Below, piece by piece: positions 17,413-27,500 of a stretch of DNA of 64,000 nt (positions are counted from its first letter, which is position 1; each line of letters begins with the position of its first letter). Source of the stretch: an uncultured Patescibacteria group bacterium (GTDB lineage: Bacteria > Patescibacteriota > JACMRA01); the NCBI GenBank assembly GCA_938041505.1, contig CALITC010000006.1:45153-109152 (forward strand). The letters run 5' to 3'. The position numbers and the translations under genes are program-made. Under the pieces are notes generated by a model. The model had not been told where the DNA came from. It did not search any database and was given only the letters and a program-made list of their open reading frames with translations.

Positions 17413-18261
17413 TTACTTAAACACTGATTCACTCAAGAACTTCTTGATCTCTTGATATTCTGCCGACTCAACTCTTTGTTCTTCTGTAATATTTGTGCGA
17501 ACACTCATCTGAAAGTGCACCTCTTCTGGGTGTCCTTCGTAGTATTCTGTTTGGGCTAAGTAATCTTCTGATTCGTTCCGGTTAATATTGGTCTTGAGGA
17601 TGAATCCACTATCACAACCCTGGAAGTTACCAAAATATACACCACCGCTCTCGCTAGAGAATTCTCGAATACCATCACCAAATTCACCTAACAACTTACT
17701 TGGACCTCCAAAACCACTATATCCGCACCTATCAGGATTGAGAACTGGGTTTAGCTCCAATGTTAAGACAGCCTCACCTTTGGTCAAAGTGATATTTCGA
17801 GTTACTAGACTATCATAACTTGAAGGTCTTGTCTGAGTTCGAAAATTCCAACCTGAATCATATGCGAGCTTAAACGAAGGGTAAAACTGATTTGTATACA
17901 CTTGCGCTTCAAATATCTCTTCAGGAAGAAGAACTTCAGCTGGTTCTGTGACTGTTTCAATTTTTTCGACCATTTCTTTTTCATCTTCTGACACCTCAGC
18001 TGCGACTATCTCCATATCTTCAGCCGGCTTATTGGATACTTCTTCATTATCAGTCTGGTCTTCATTACTACGAGAACTAGTTGTAAAAGTGCTTCTGAGA
18101 CCCTCACTTTGCGAACCAAGGTAATAAAAACCTCCAAAAACCAAACCTATCAAAACGCATGCCATCACTATTAGAATAACATACAAACCCTTATTGAAGG
18201 TCTTTTCCACTAATTCATCTGGTGCATACTGAACCGAATGATTCTTTTTTGATTTTGACAT
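17413..18261 (-). CDS. Membrane-anchored exported protein with acidic linker
   Basis: 282 residues. A basic cytoplasmic N-terminus (MSKSKKNHSVQ) is followed by one membrane span (GLYVILIVMACVLIGLVFGG, about 25-48). An acidic Glu/Ser-rich linker runs to about residue 115, then a folded extracellular domain contains YPSFKLAYDSGWNF and two Cys (CGYSGFGG and GCDSGF). The layout is common among CPR surface proteins; function is unknown. It is divergent from uvrA. Confidence 0.6.
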   Translation of the reverse strand: MSKSKKNHSVQYAPDELVEKTFNKGLYVILIVMACVLIGLVFGGFYYLGSQSEGLRSTFTTSSRSNEDQTDNEEVSNKPAEDMEIVAAEVSEDEKEMVEKIETVTEPAEVLLPEEIFEAQVYTNQFYPSFKLAYDSGWNFRTQTRPSSYDSLVTRNITLTKGEAVLTLELNPVLNPDRCGYSGFGGPSKLLGEFGDGIREFSSESGGVYFGNFQGCDSGFILKTNINRNESEDYLAQTEYYEGHPEEVHFQMSVRTNITEEQRVESAEYQEIKKFLSESVFK

Positions 18262-18408
18262 AGTATAATTATATCATATATATAACAAATAATCAAATAT
18301 ATTATTACCCAAAATTACAAGAAAATTAACCCCCTAAGCGGATTTGTTGACAAAAATTCATAAATTACCTGCAATTAGAAGGACAAAAAATCAACCAATA
18401 CTCTATAC

Positions 18409-21321
18409 ATGGACCAGGAAAAAACTAAGACTCTCAATAAGTACAATACGGCAGAATATTTGGAAATCAATACCAACACCCCCAATCCTCACAACTTCAT
18501 TACTGTGCGTGGAGCCAGAGAACATAATCTGCAGAATGTATCCATGGTAATCCCCAAAGACCAGCTAGTAGTCTTCACCGGTCTCTCGGGATCAGGAAAG
18601 TCTTCACTTGTATTCGATACTATCTATGCCGAAGGTCAAAGACGTTACGTAGAGAGCTTATCTTCCTATGCCCGTCAATTCCTAGGTCTCAAAGAAAAAC
18701 CTGATGTAGACTCCATAGACGGCCTCTCACCAGCTATCTCAATCGATCAAAAATCAACTTCTCAAAACCCACGCTCAACCGTAGGTACTACCACAGAGAT
18801 CTACGACTACCTCCGCCTACTATTTGCCAAAATTGGTGTCCAGCACTGTGCCGTTTGTGGATCAGACATTACTACCGAGTCTGTCAGCAGTATGGTCGAT
18901 AGAATCATGAAAATCCAAAAGGGATCTCAAGTTGTATTCTTGTCTCCTTTGGTAGAAGATCAAAAAGGTTGGCACCGCCAGCACATTCTCGAATCCAAGA
19001 AAAATGGTTTCCGCCGTCTTCGCATCAATGGAGATATTATGCTGATGCAGGAAGTTGAAAAACTAGAACTTAACAAACAGCAAAAGCATACTATCGAGAT
19101 AGTAGTTGATCGTATCACCATCGATCCAGCCAACAAAGCTCGGGTACTCGATTCGTTAGAAACCTCCCTCAAGTACGGTAAAGGTAAGACCAAGCTTCTT
19201 ATATTCCAAGATGACCATGAAGAAGAAATGTATCTCAACAAAGATCGTAGCTGCCCTAACGGCCACGGATCTCCTGGAGACATTGAACCAAGAATGTTCA
19301 GCTTCAACTCCCCACACGGCGCTTGCCAAACCTGTACTGGACTTGGGAATATTACTGAAATTGACGAGCATCTTATTATACCTAACCCTAGCTTATCTAT
19401 ACTTGAAGGTTGTATAAGACCACTTTCTAGAGCTAGCACCAGTGGCGGTTGGTTCACAAAATTATTCGAACGCCTCGCAAAAAAATACCGTTTCAAACTC
19501 ACCACTCCTTGGGAAAAGCTTACTGAACGCCAAGTGAAAATAATTCTTCACGGGACCGAAAAATATGATGGATCTAATGATTTCGAAGGTATCATTCCCA
19601 ACCTTCACCGCCGGTACAGAGAGACTACCTCCGAGTCTTCTCGTCGCGATATCGAAGGTTACATGACCAAGCAAGTTTGCCCTACTTGCAACGGAGCTAG
19701 GTTGCGCGTAGAGAGCCTGGCTGTCACCGTTGCTGATAAGAATATTCACTCCCTATCTTCAATGGCAATCAGAGACGCAAGCGTCTTCTTCGACGAACAA
19801 GCAAACCCCAAAACCACCAAACTTAACAACAAAGATCAGGAAATCGCCAAAATGATCCTGAAGGAAATCACTTCTCGTCTTAGCTTCTTAAAGAATGTAG
19901 GCTTGGGCTATCTAACACTCGCTCGTTCTGCAGACACTCTTTCTGGAGGAGAGGCGCAGCGTATTCGCTTGGCAACCCAAATCGGTTCTGGATTGACCGG
20001 GGTATTATATATTCTCGACGAACCTTCCATTGGTCTGCACCAAAGAGACAATACCAAACTTCTCAAAACCCTCAAAAACTTGCGAGATCTTGGGAACACT
20101 GTACTTGTAGTAGAACATGACGAAGAAACCATGCGCGAAGCAGACTTCTTAGTAGATATTGGACCTGCGGCAGGTAAGCACGGTGGTAAAATCGTAGCCA
20201 TCGGAACACCTCAAGAAGTAATGGCCAACGAAAAATCACCCACGGGCCGCTTCCTTTCTCACAAAGAGATCATTGAGATTCCAGACTCTAGACGCAAGCT
20301 TGAAGATAAGATTGAGAACATTTCTGAAAAAATCAGCATCTTAGGCGCCAAAGAAAACAATCTCAAAGAAGTAAATATCGACATACCTTTACGTAAGTTC
20401 GTATGCGTCACTGGAGTTTCGGGTTCTGGTAAGTCAACCTTGATCAACGATATTCTCTCTAATCACTTGATGAATTACTTCTATGACTCGAGGTTACAAG
20501 CCGGAGAATTTGAAGATATTACAGGTCTTAACAACATCGATAAGCCAATTATCATCGATCAAAGTCCAATCGGTAGAACACCTCGTTCCAATCCGGCAAC
20601 GTATACAGGGCTCTTCACCCCTATTCGAGAATTATTCTCCACTCTACCAGAATCCAAAGCTCGAGGATATTTGCAAGGAAGATTTTCGTTCAACGTTCCA
20701 GGCGGTCGCTGCGAAACCTGCCAAGGGGATGGTGTTATCAAAGTCGAAATGAACTTCCTTCCAGACGTTTACATCGTATGTGAAGATTGTGAAGGCAAGC
20801 GTTATAACCGCGAAACCTTAGAGATTCAGTACAACGGTAAAAACATAGCTGATATCCTTGCTATGTCAGTCGAGGAAGCCCTCGAATTCTTCAAAAACCA
20901 TCGTATCATTAACCGCAAATTACAAACCTTGAGCGACGTAGGTTTGGGCTATATCCACTTAGGCCAATCAGCAACCACCGTCTCCGGAGGAGAGGCCCAG
21001 CGTATCAAACTTGCAACAGAACTTAGCAAAGTCGGTACCGGTAACACTATGTATATCCTCGACGAGCCGACCACTGGCTTGCACCCTATTGATGTCAAAT
21101 TATTGTTAGACGTGCTCCATAAGCTTGTCGACAAAGGAAACACTGTTCTTGTCATCGAACACAACTTAGACGTGATTAAAACCGCTGACTGGATTGTTGA
21201 TCTAGGGCCTGAAGGTGGAGACATGGGAGGCACAGTCATCGCCCAAGGAACTCCAGAGGAAATCTCCATATCCAAAGACTCATATACAGGCCAATATCTC
21301 AACGAAATGCTCAAAAAATAA
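18409..21321 (+). CDS. uvrA: Excinuclease ABC subunit A
   Basis: DNA-damage recognition ATPase of nucleotide excision repair. It has two ABC modules: Walker A GLSGSGKSS at about residue 58 and GVSGSGKST at about 669. Signature motifs are LSGGEAQRIRLATQIGSGL and VSGGEAQRIKLATELSK, and Walker B is YILDEPSIGLHQRD and YILDEPTTGLHPID. The second zinc site is intact (GRCETCQGDGVIKVEM, then CEDCEG). The first zinc module reads CPNGHGSPGDIEPRMFSFNS then ACQTC, so the usual first CxxC is altered. The length of 970 residues is normal. uvrB is not seen here. Confidence 0.97.
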   Translation: MDQEKTKTLNKYNTAEYLEINTNTPNPHNFITVRGAREHNLQNVSMVIPKDQLVVFTGLSGSGKSSLVFDTIYAEGQRRYVESLSSYARQFLGLKEKPDVDSIDGLSPAISIDQKSTSQNPRSTVGTTTEIYDYLRLLFAKIGVQHCAVCGSDITTESVSSMVDRIMKIQKGSQVVFLSPLVEDQKGWHRQHILESKKNGFRRLRINGDIMLMQEVEKLELNKQQKHTIEIVVDRITIDPANKARVLDSLETSLKYGKGKTKLLIFQDDHEEEMYLNKDRSCPNGHGSPGDIEPRMFSFNSPHGACQTCTGLGNITEIDEHLIIPNPSLSILEGCIRPLSRASTSGGWFTKLFERLAKKYRFKLTTPWEKLTERQVKIILHGTEKYDGSNDFEGIIPNLHRRYRETTSESSRRDIEGYMTKQVCPTCNGARLRVESLAVTVADKNIHSLSSMAIRDASVFFDEQANPKTTKLNNKDQEIAKMILKEITSRLSFLKNVGLGYLTLARSADTLSGGEAQRIRLATQIGSGLTGVLYILDEPSIGLHQRDNTKLLKTLKNLRDLGNTVLVVEHDEETMREADFLVDIGPAAGKHGGKIVAIGTPQEVMANEKSPTGRFLSHKEIIEIPDSRRKLEDKIENISEKISILGAKENNLKEVNIDIPLRKFVCVTGVSGSGKSTLINDILSNHLMNYFYDSRLQAGEFEDITGLNNIDKPIIIDQSPIGRTPRSNPATYTGLFTPIRELFSTLPESKARGYLQGRFSFNVPGGRCETCQGDGVIKVEMNFLPDVYIVCEDCEGKRYNRETLEIQYNGKNIADILAMSVEEALEFFKNHRIINRKLQTLSDVGLGYIHLGQSATTVSGGEAQRIKLATELSKVGTGNTMYILDEPTTGLHPIDVKLLLDVLHKLVDKGNTVLVIEHNLDVIKTADWIVDLGPEGGDMGGTVIAQGTPEEISISKDSYTGQYLNEMLKK

Positions 21322-21560
21322 CGGTATATTATTGAGAAAGTCGAGTATATTTAACCACTCTTAGTAAAAAAATAAGTTTGCATCTATCCTCTCCGCTTAC
21401 AGCTGTTTAACACGACATGATGACATAACAAGGTTTTAAGAAATCATTGTCTTCAAGTAGTTACGATAGTAACAACCCTTGCACAGGTAAGAGAATTATG
21501 TTAGTCTATATTCATCTATTTAAATAATAGATATGTTGTTGTTTAATATCTGGAAAATCA

Positions 21561-21797
21561 ATGAAAATTTATGTAGGACAAAGAGAGCAAAATAACCTCA
21601 CCCCTGAAGAACAAAAACTCAGTCCAATACAAGATTCTATTCAAAGTGAGATGATAAATTTATCTCCAGGACAAGGTTTTGTAAGCTTTAAAAATGGCCC
21701 AGTGGACTTGAACGCAAGTTTTTGCGTGATAACTCATAGAAGCGTCATTAACAACAGTGATGCTATTAAACCACTACTAAATAAAAAATTAGATTAA
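21561..21797 (+). CDS. Small hypothetical protein
   Basis: 78 residues, soluble, with no recognised domain (MKIYVGQREQNNLTPEEQK...). The frame ends 34 bases before a strong terminator, which supports a real short transcript. Nothing else explains the interval. Confidence 0.45.
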   Translation: MKIYVGQREQNNLTPEEQKLSPIQDSIQSEMINLSPGQGFVSFKNGPVDLNASFCVITHRSVINNSDAIKPLLNKKLD

Positions 21798-21830
21798 TCA
21801 ATTTTTAACATATATATCAAACCAATACTA

Positions 21831-21860
21831 TGTTGCAGCTGAAGAGTTGCAGCATTTTTT
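21831..21860 (+). terminator. Intrinsic terminator
   Basis: Arms TGTTGCAG/TTGCAGCA pair over 8 bp (G:T pairs included), followed by six T. Confidence 0.7.
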
Positions 21861-21909
21861 GTTTCAATTTTTCTTGCAGAGAACCTAATAATAGGGTTCA
21901 CTTGTAATT

Positions 21910-22647
21910 ATGCTAGCCGTGAATCACGTTACATTGGCCACCGCCATCACTTTAGGTGGAAGTATTTATCTCAATGAACCATTTTTTTTGCCGTTCATAG
22001 CTTTTGTTGTATTTGCCAGCCTACTACCAGACATTGACCACCCAGGAAGCGAAATTAGCAAATTCTTCCCTCTTATCAACAAAGCCTTGCCCCATCGCGG
22101 AGTCACTCACTCTATAGTCGGCGCTAGCGTCTTCATTGGATTTTTACATTTCCTCATCAATCATAGCAGGACCCTCTCGTACGTTCTCTTGATTTTTTCT
22201 TTCATAGGTATACACTATATGGGTAAACTACTCAAAAAACGCCTCAATCAGCTCCAAAATAGGTCAAAAAATTTTATTTCCGAGAAACAGATCAAATTTA
22301 CGATAAGCACCCTAACTAGAATCCTAGATTTATTTCTAATTCTCTTAGCCATCTTAATCTGGCGCGGAGAATATCGCCAAGAGATCATAACCTTGCTAGG
22401 TGCAGGATACATTGGACATATCGTCGGAGACTGGGTTACCAAAGACGGTATTCCGTTATATTGGCCGCTCAAAACCAGAGCCAAGCTCAAACTATTCCGA
22501 ACCGGGGGCAAAATGGAAGCCTTTCTTGGCGTGATTATCTTAGGAATCAACGTATATCTCTTCCAACAATTCTGGACAATATTTGGCGTAGGGACCTTCG
22601 AATATTGGGAAGGGTACCTGCCAATCATAAATACAGTTTTAAATTAA
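21910..22647 (+). CDS. YdjM-type membrane-bound putative metal-dependent hydrolase
   Basis: 245 residues with 5-6 membrane spans. Family motifs are LAVNHVTLATAI (His), FASLLPDIDHPGSEISK (DIDHP), and LPHRGVTHSIVG (HRGxTHS) near the N-terminus, with GHIVGDWVTKDGIPLYWP near the C-terminus. Proteins of this kind (LexA-controlled YdjM in E. coli) are thought to act at the membrane, and chemistry is unproven. The next gene starts 1 base after its stop, so they are co-transcribed. Confidence 0.87.
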   Translation: MLAVNHVTLATAITLGGSIYLNEPFFLPFIAFVVFASLLPDIDHPGSEISKFFPLINKALPHRGVTHSIVGASVFIGFLHFLINHSRTLSYVLLIFSFIGIHYMGKLLKKRLNQLQNRSKNFISEKQIKFTISTLTRILDLFLILLAILIWRGEYRQEIITLLGAGYIGHIVGDWVTKDGIPLYWPLKTRAKLKLFRTGGKMEAFLGVIILGINVYLFQQFWTIFGVGTFEYWEGYLPIINTVLN

Positions 22648-22648
22648 A

Positions 22649-23071
22649 ATGTTCAAAACCACACTAGCAGGAAATCAGGTCAAGTTGAGCAAAGCCACTA
22701 AGGAAGGTGTCAATAAGATAATTGCCAATAAAAAACTCCTTCCTGACAACTCCGACATAGAAACACTATTAGAAAATGAAAACATTCTTTATTGGGCTGT
22801 ATTTGAGACCGGATCCGATTCTTTACGCGGAATAATAGGGATAACTCAAAGTTTAAAAACAAATCAAATATACTATAAATTCGCCCCAGGAGAAGTTGGT
22901 CTATTTAAACTATTTGAAGAAGTGTTAGAACTAATAATCGACTATCTTGAGTATATAAAATCAAGAGGAATATATACCATCGAAATTAATAAACCCAAGC
23001 CGGGTATCAAAAGAGGGCTTTTAAATAACGGCTTTAAATATAATGGAAGCTATTGGTATATTGTCATATAA
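22649..23071 (+). CDS. Possible acetyltransferase-like protein
   Basis: 140 residues. The end (GIKRGLLNNGFKYNGSYWYI) resembles the last strand-turn of GNAT proteins, where a residue after the helix reads LxxxGF. Strand-like segments (YWAVFETGSDSLRGIIGI) also fit, but the acetyl-CoA loop is not evident. It is co-transcribed with the YdjM-like gene. The call is tentative. Confidence 0.4.
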   Translation: MFKTTLAGNQVKLSKATKEGVNKIIANKKLLPDNSDIETLLENENILYWAVFETGSDSLRGIIGITQSLKTNQIYYKFAPGEVGLFKLFEEVLELIIDYLEYIKSRGIYTIEINKPKPGIKRGLLNNGFKYNGSYWYIVI

Positions 23072-23076
23072 ACAGG

Positions 23077-23733
23077 CTACAACTTAGCTAATAACATACT
23101 TCTTTTCTGCTTAGTTAGTACTTGACTATCATTGACTACGTCGTGAACATTGTAATCATAAAATGATTGTAAAGATTTAAAACCATACTTAAGCAATAAA
23201 GCATCCAACTCAGTCATAGAAAACACTTTCCATTTAATGGAATTTTTTATTTCGCTCCAATCATCAAATTTGATTAATCTATTACAAACCATAGCTTGGC
23301 TTTCGCGCACAAAGTCAGAAAGAATTATCTTTTTTTTCAAAACCCTAAAATCTTTAAAACCCCCTCCGATTGGATAGTAATTAAAATTAAAAACATCAAG
23401 GACTATTTTACCACCACTCTTAACACTCACAGAGAGCTTAGCAAATAACTCATCATACCTATCCCAGTCTTTGCCAAAAAATGGGGCAAGTAGATACACC
23501 CCATCTAAATCCATTGGTAAATCTATACTAAAAACACTTCCTTGTATAAAATTATCGACCTTACAATCAGGTTTTTTAATATCCACACCGAAAACTGCAG
23601 GTGTTACCTGTTGAAGTTGTTGTATATGATAGCCAGAGCCAGAACCTATATCTAAAATTCTAGATGACGGGTTAATATCTAAGACTTTTTTTAAAAAGTC
23701 TACTTGTATTTGCTGGTTTTTATAATACTGCAT
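23077..23733 (-). CDS. Class I SAM-dependent methyltransferase (paralog A)
   Basis: 218 residues from ATG 23733 (MQYYKNQQIQVDFLKKVL). Motif I is RILDIGSGSGYHI and motif II is VFGVDIKKPD. The acceptor-loop region has LLAPFFGKDWDRY, and post-I strands have GGKIVLDVFNF. An upstream in-frame start at 23814 is rejected because a terminator for the preceding gene lies between. The protein is clearly related to the methyltransferase at 39394 (same QV-FLK-VL opening and APxFGxDW motif). The substrate is unknown. Confidence 0.85.
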   Translation of the reverse strand: MQYYKNQQIQVDFLKKVLDINPSSRILDIGSGSGYHIQQLQQVTPAVFGVDIKKPDCKVDNFIQGSVFSIDLPMDLDGVYLLAPFFGKDWDRYDELFAKLSVSVKSGGKIVLDVFNFNYYPIGGGFKDFRVLKKKIILSDFVRESQAMVCNRLIKFDDWSEIKNSIKWKVFSMTELDALLLKYGFKSLQSFYDYNVHDVVNDSQVLTKQKRSMLLAKL

Positions 23734-23744
23734 AAAACATGATG

Positions 23745-23775
23745 AAAAAACCGAGATATTTGGGACTATCTCGGT
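23745..23775 (-). terminator. Intrinsic terminator (minus strand)
   Basis: Perfect 9-bp arms ACCGAGATA/TATCTCGGT with an 8-base loop. On the minus strand it is followed by six T. It ends the glycine-rich-domain gene and separates it from the methyltransferase. Confidence 0.88.
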
Positions 23776-23798
23776 ATTGAGGCTATAAAAAACTACTA

Positions 23799-24266
23799 TC
23801 AGGAAGCTTTGCACCCATTATGGCAATTCATACAACCATTGCCATCGCAGGCAGAACACCCATTGATATGGTCAATTAAGATAGGATCGAAAATGAAACT
23901 ACCGAAATGCTTAAAACTAGCATCAACTAAGTTTTGACCAGATTTGGGGTCGTGTTCATCGCCATCAAGGTGAGGTTCATGACGAATAATATGCCCACAA
24001 AGCTTTTTAGTAAGTCGATTATAATCTGCATTCATCCAAAGATGACAATGCCATATTTTATCGACTTTATCACCAGGAACGGCTAAAGACTCATCACTAA
24101 CAGCGCACAGATACAAATATTTTCTGTACTGCTCTATTAGTTCATCTATATCATTAGAAAGCTCAGGGTATTCCTTAAGAACATAGCACTTTAAACGGCT
24201 ACTATCCCAAGAATGTAAAGTTGATTTTACTTCACTAAAAGCTTGCTTTGTAATTGTTTAAACCAC
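23799..24266 (-). pseudogene. Glycine-rich-domain (DUF1399-like) protein, frame broken near the start
   Basis: The reading frame has the family signature PGDKVDKIWHCHLWMNADYN, then GHIIRHEPHLDGDEHD, then a C-terminal Cys/Gly cluster (CSACDGNGCMNCHNGCKAS). Coding character continues upstream of the first possible in-frame start (TTG 24116) through YKASFSEVKSTLHSWD back to about 24258. No start codon exists in that frame. A GTG at 24266 behind AAGGAGA would start the gene if one T were added to the TTT run at about 24258. A single-base deletion or sequencing error is likely. The Cys cluster could bind metal. Confidence 0.6.
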
Positions 24267-24482
24267 TTTGGAGATCTCCTTGTGTATTCTATATAATGGT
24301 TAACTAGTGCCACACAAACGTTATATGTGGCTAGGTAAATAAATTTACTTATTATCATAAAAACACATTTTTCAATAACTGTCAAAATAAACTTACATCT
24401 TTAACTTTTCTTTTAGTCACTTACACCCCTATTATAACGCTCAAAATTCAATACTACCCGAACACAAGGGTGTAGTACAAAG

Positions 24483-24501
24483 ACCCATCTTTACGATGGG
24501 T
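24483..24501 (-). terminator. Hairpin after rpoB
   Basis: Arms ACCCATC/GATGGGT (7 bp) with a 5-base loop lie 31 bases past the rpoB stop. The following CTTTG is a poor T run, so termination strength is uncertain. Confidence 0.45.
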
Positions 24502-24532
24502 TTCAGATAATCAGAAATGAAATACTATTTTT

Positions 24533-27500
24533 TTATTTATCCAAGTTTCCTTCGTCTACTGAGAGAGCGAGTTTTTTATCAACATAGCCATTATCATCAG
24601 CTTCATCTACCGCAGCGTTTACCTTGATACCAAGAGCAGTAAGCTCGTTGGCAAGCACAATGAATGATCCTGGTAAGTTTGGCGAAGTGATTGGTCTTTC
24701 TTTGATGATAGACTCATAGGCTGCATCTCGACCTTTAACATCATCCGACTTTATGGTAAGCATTTCTTGCAAAGCATAGGCTGCTCCATAAGCTTCTAAT
24801 GCCCATACCTCCATTTCTCCAAATCTCTGACCTCCAGAGTGACTTCGACCTCCAAGAGGTTGCTGAGTTACTAATGAGTAAGGACCAGTAGAACGAGTGT
24901 GCACCTTATCATCTACCAAGTGGTGGAGCTTATTATAGTATAAGTAACCTACAGTCACTGGGCGATCGTACTTTTCTCCAGTTTGCCCATCCCAAAGATC
25001 CAATTTACCATGAGCTGGATATCCTGCTTGTTGTAATTCTTGCTCGATAGCATCGACTGGGATTTCGTTAAGAGGCTGCGTAATTGCCCGCATATCTTGC
25101 TTAGCACAAGCCAGGCCTAGATGGGTTTCTAGTAACTGACCAAGATTCATACGACCAACAACACCAAGTGGGTTCAATACGATATCCACCGGTTCGCCAT
25201 CAGCAGTGTACGGCATATCTTCGACTGGTAAGACGACTGATACAACACCTTTGTTACCATGGCGACCAGCCATTTTATCTCCTGGCTTAATCTTACGAGT
25301 AGTTGCGAGCCAAATGTGCACGCGGTGGAGTACATCAGAAGGTAGCGAGTCACCACCATGTCTTGAGAACTTACGGATTGAGATTACCTTACCACTAAGA
25401 CCGTGCTCTAGGTAGAGCGAACTATCCTTTACATCTCGCGAGTACTCTCCAAACAATACACGAATCAGTTTGTCTTCTGGGCTAAGATCAACCTCACCTT
25501 TTGGAGTGATTTTTCCGACCAAAATATCTCCAGACTCAACATACGCACCTATGCGAATAATTCCATCCTCATCCAAATTACGGAGTTTATCAGTCGCCAC
25601 ATTAGGAATATCTCGAGTAATCTCTTCATCTCCTAGACGAGTTTCATGCACGTCGCATACAAGCTCATAAATATGTGTGGAAGTAAACTTATCTTTTTGC
25701 ACAAGTCTTTCTGACAACACGACAGCATCTTCAAAATTATACCCTTTGAAAGGAAGGAAGGCTACGCGGCAGTTCTGCCCGATTGCAAATTCTCCATTCT
25801 TCACACCGAATCCTTCGATGATTACGTCATCTTTCTTAAGTTTCTCTCCTGGTTTTACAGTTACACGCTGGTTAATTGTAGAGTGATCATTGGAAGGCAA
25901 GAATTTCAAAGTCGTGTAAACTTTTTCTTTCTTTTCTCCTTTGTACTTCACTCGCACTGAATGACCATCGGCGTATACAACCTCTCCTTCTTTTTCAGCG
26001 TACACTACGTACCCCGAATCACGAGCCGCAACCTGCTCGAATCCTGTTGCCACAATTGGCTGCTCTGGCTTCACGAGCGGAAGAGCCTGACCTTGCTGGT
26101 TGGTTCCCATCAATACACGATATCCATCAGTATGTGCTACAAACGGCACCATGCAAGATGACAAACTCAAAATTTGGTTACTAGCAACATCGATAAGCTC
26201 AATATCTTCTACATCAGCCTGCACCGGTTCACCGTTCTTACGCGCACCGATGGTTTTTTGAGAGAAGTGACCATGCTCATCCAATCCGCTTACATGTTCA
26301 CCAATGATGAATTTAAGCTCATCAGTCGCAGCTAGCCAAACCAGTTCACTAGATACAAATTGCTTCACTTTGACCATGATCTTCTTATCAGTAGACTTAA
26401 GATCTTCGAGAACATCCTTAGTCATTAGCTGACCAGACTTATATAGCTTTTTACCCTTGTGTACAATATCTTCAGTAGCTACGCGAGTAAGCAAATCCTT
26501 ATCGTTGACAGAGACCTCAGTCTTAACCGTAAAGTAAGGAGTCTCCAAGAAACCAAGCTTATTAACTCGTGAGTAAATCGCAGCATGAACATTAAGACCA
26601 AACGAAGGACCTTCAGGAGTGTTGATCGGACACAACCGGCCATAGTGTGAAGGGTGTACATCACGTACATCAAATCCAGCCCGTTCCCGAGTAAGACCAC
26701 CCGGACCTGAACAAGTCATGAACTGACGCTGATCCATCTCGGACAAGATATTGGTCTGATCCATAAACCGAGAAAGCTGCGAAGTGTTGAAGAAATCCTC
26801 TACCATAGCTGCGAGTGGTCGCATATTTACAAGCTGAGCTGGAGTAAAGCTTGTATCTTCATTAACAATCATCTTGTCCTTAGTATTCTTCACCACTCGA
26901 CTAAGACCTGCCTTGAATGTGTTACCTATCCATTCACCTACACCCCGTACACGCCTGTTACTTAGCGAGTCGATAGAGTCAGGGTCAGATTTCTCAACTG
27001 ACATTCTGATAAGCTCAGTGAGTACAGCAATAACTTCTTCGATTCCAATATTCTTCTTATAATCCAATCCTTCAGTTGGCTCAGACTTAAAGTCCAAACG
27101 CTTGTCGAACATATATCGCCCGATTCCGCCAAAGTCATACTTTGCAAGATCTTCAAACATTCCCTTAAGATATTTCTTACCTTGCTCGATGGATACAATA
27201 TCACCAGGGCGAAGTTTCTTATATATAGAGTTGACTGCCTCGTCTGCAGAAGTTGTACCATCTTTTTCCAAAGTTCGATCAATATAGCTATGTTCTTTGT
27301 CAGTATCGACATCATTGAACAAAGCTCGAATCTCATCTTCATTGGCGATTTCAAATAATTTCAAAAGCTGAGTAGCTGGGAATTTCTTCTTACGGTCAAT
27401 TCTACAGTAGATAGCACCATCCGGTGCAACTGAGAAGTCAATCCAGATACCTCGACCTGGGATAACCTTAGCATTGTAGAGCATCCGACCTTTCTCCATC

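Noticed and set aside
23734..23814. Upstream start for the 23077 methyltransferase
   Set aside because: A strong terminator for the preceding gene lies inside this stretch, and the residues it would add have no methyltransferase character.
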